In this document: positions 36,024 to 36,292 of the stretch, piece by piece | Numbering within the stretch: the first letter of the stretch is position 1 | How the letters are laid out: each line of letters opens with the position of its first letter | Assembly: GCA_903846025.1 (NCBI GenBank) | Contig: CAIMZP010000117.1 | Coordinates: forward strand, 1 to 36,292 | Length of the DNA stretch: 36,292 nt | Reading direction: 5' to 3' | Origin: an uncultured beta proteobacterium | Lineage (GTDB): Bacteria; Pseudomonadota; Gammaproteobacteria; Burkholderiales; Burkholderiaceae | Notes under the pieces: generated by a model | The model's input: the letters and a program-made list of their open reading frames with translations, nothing else | The model's database searches: none | Told to the model about the DNA's origin: nothing | Made by a program: the position numbers and the translations under genes

Positions 36024-36292
36024 ATGTTTAATGACTTATTAGGAAAACTCGAAAAACTAGATCTTAAGCTCAGTCGAGGTTATGAAAATCACCATGAAGC
36101 GACGCAATTATTAATTACCGAATCTGAGAATTATTTAATGTCTGAGTATGGAATGGTCGCCCCATGGGAAGCAAAGGAGCTAGAGGCAGCGAAGAATTTT
36201 GTCAACTCAAATTGGCTCAAGGCCGCAACCCAAGCGATTGCTATAGCGTTAGTTGTCTCTGAATATGCAGATGATGAATATTGGGGTGCGTA
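36024..36292 (+). CDS. Partial hypothetical protein, cut by the right edge
   Basis: An ATG at 36024, preceded by a weak AAAGAAA, opens a frame that runs to the window end (89 codons plus 2 bases). The peptide begins MFNDLLGKLEKLDLKLSRGY and is acidic and soluble, with two likely helices, then LLITESENYLMSEYGMVAPW, EAKELEAAKNFVNSNWLKAA, and a hydrophobic patch TQAIAIALVV. I do not recognise it. The long open frame and even codon use favour a real gene, but the call is based on a fragment. Confidence 0.55.
   Translation, partial: MFNDLLGKLEKLDLKLSRGYENHHEATQLLITESENYLMSEYGMVAPWEAKELEAAKNFVNSNWLKAATQAIAIALVVSEYADDEYWGA

Overview
The window looks like chromosomal DNA from a free-living, low-GC betaproteobacterium. 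Polynucleobacter or a close relative in the Burkholderiaceae is my best guess. I infer this from the gene content (KgtP-type symporter, MdtABC-type efflux operon, DUF3300 protein, DUF883/YqjE/YqjK stress operon, AhpC/AhpF) together with AT-rich coding DNA and short intergenic gaps. No database search was possible, so the genus is an inference.

Left to right: (1) 1-2441, a leftward operon of a YaiO-type outer-membrane barrel, a sugar-nucleotide epimerase and a membrane-anchored HEAT-repeat protein cut by the window edge, probably part of an exopolysaccharide or envelope-glycan locus. (2) 2723-5941, a CDF metal exporter, an unrecognised soluble protein, and a rightward pair of an unknown four-helix membrane protein and a MetA-like outer-membrane barrel. 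(3) 5947-8699, FadD with an MTA/SAH-type nucleosidase (ATGA overlap), divergent by 12 bp from adenine phosphoribosyltransferase. Nucleosidase and Apt can act in sequence in adenine salvage. (4) 8696-9692, a yqjK-yqjE-DUF883 membrane/stress operon. (5) 9745-11400, a zinc-ribbon plus Smr-domain gene whose ribosome binding site lies in the right end of a tnpB-only IS200/IS605-type element. (6) 11438-12436, small genes: a secreted 98-residue protein, a 59-residue helix-turn-helix protein behind three 8-bp repeats, and a lipoprotein. (7) 12500-15257, KgtP and a DUF3300 protein. (8) 15608-24999, a four-gene RND efflux operon (adaptor, two different HAE-1 pump subunits, NodT-type outer-membrane channel) behind a promoter-embedded palindrome. 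(9) 25091-31940, all leftward: RecQ, a DedA-rhodanese fusion, a secreted YtcJ-like amidohydrolase, a decayed BLUF photoreceptor gene not previously delimited as an ORF, and FumC. (10) 32350-34588, the peroxide-detoxifying pair ahpC-ahpF with two mutually exclusive hairpins between them, then a DMT/EamA exporter and a partial unknown gene at the right edge.

The most unusual items are the BLUF pseudogene, the ahpC-ahpF alternative stem-loops, the TnpB element (glutamate missing from the canonical RuvC-II position, both end hairpins visible, predicted guide equal to the start of the smr gene), and matching insertions in the RND adaptor and one pump subunit. I found no CRISPR array, tRNA, rRNA, prophage or classical defence island.
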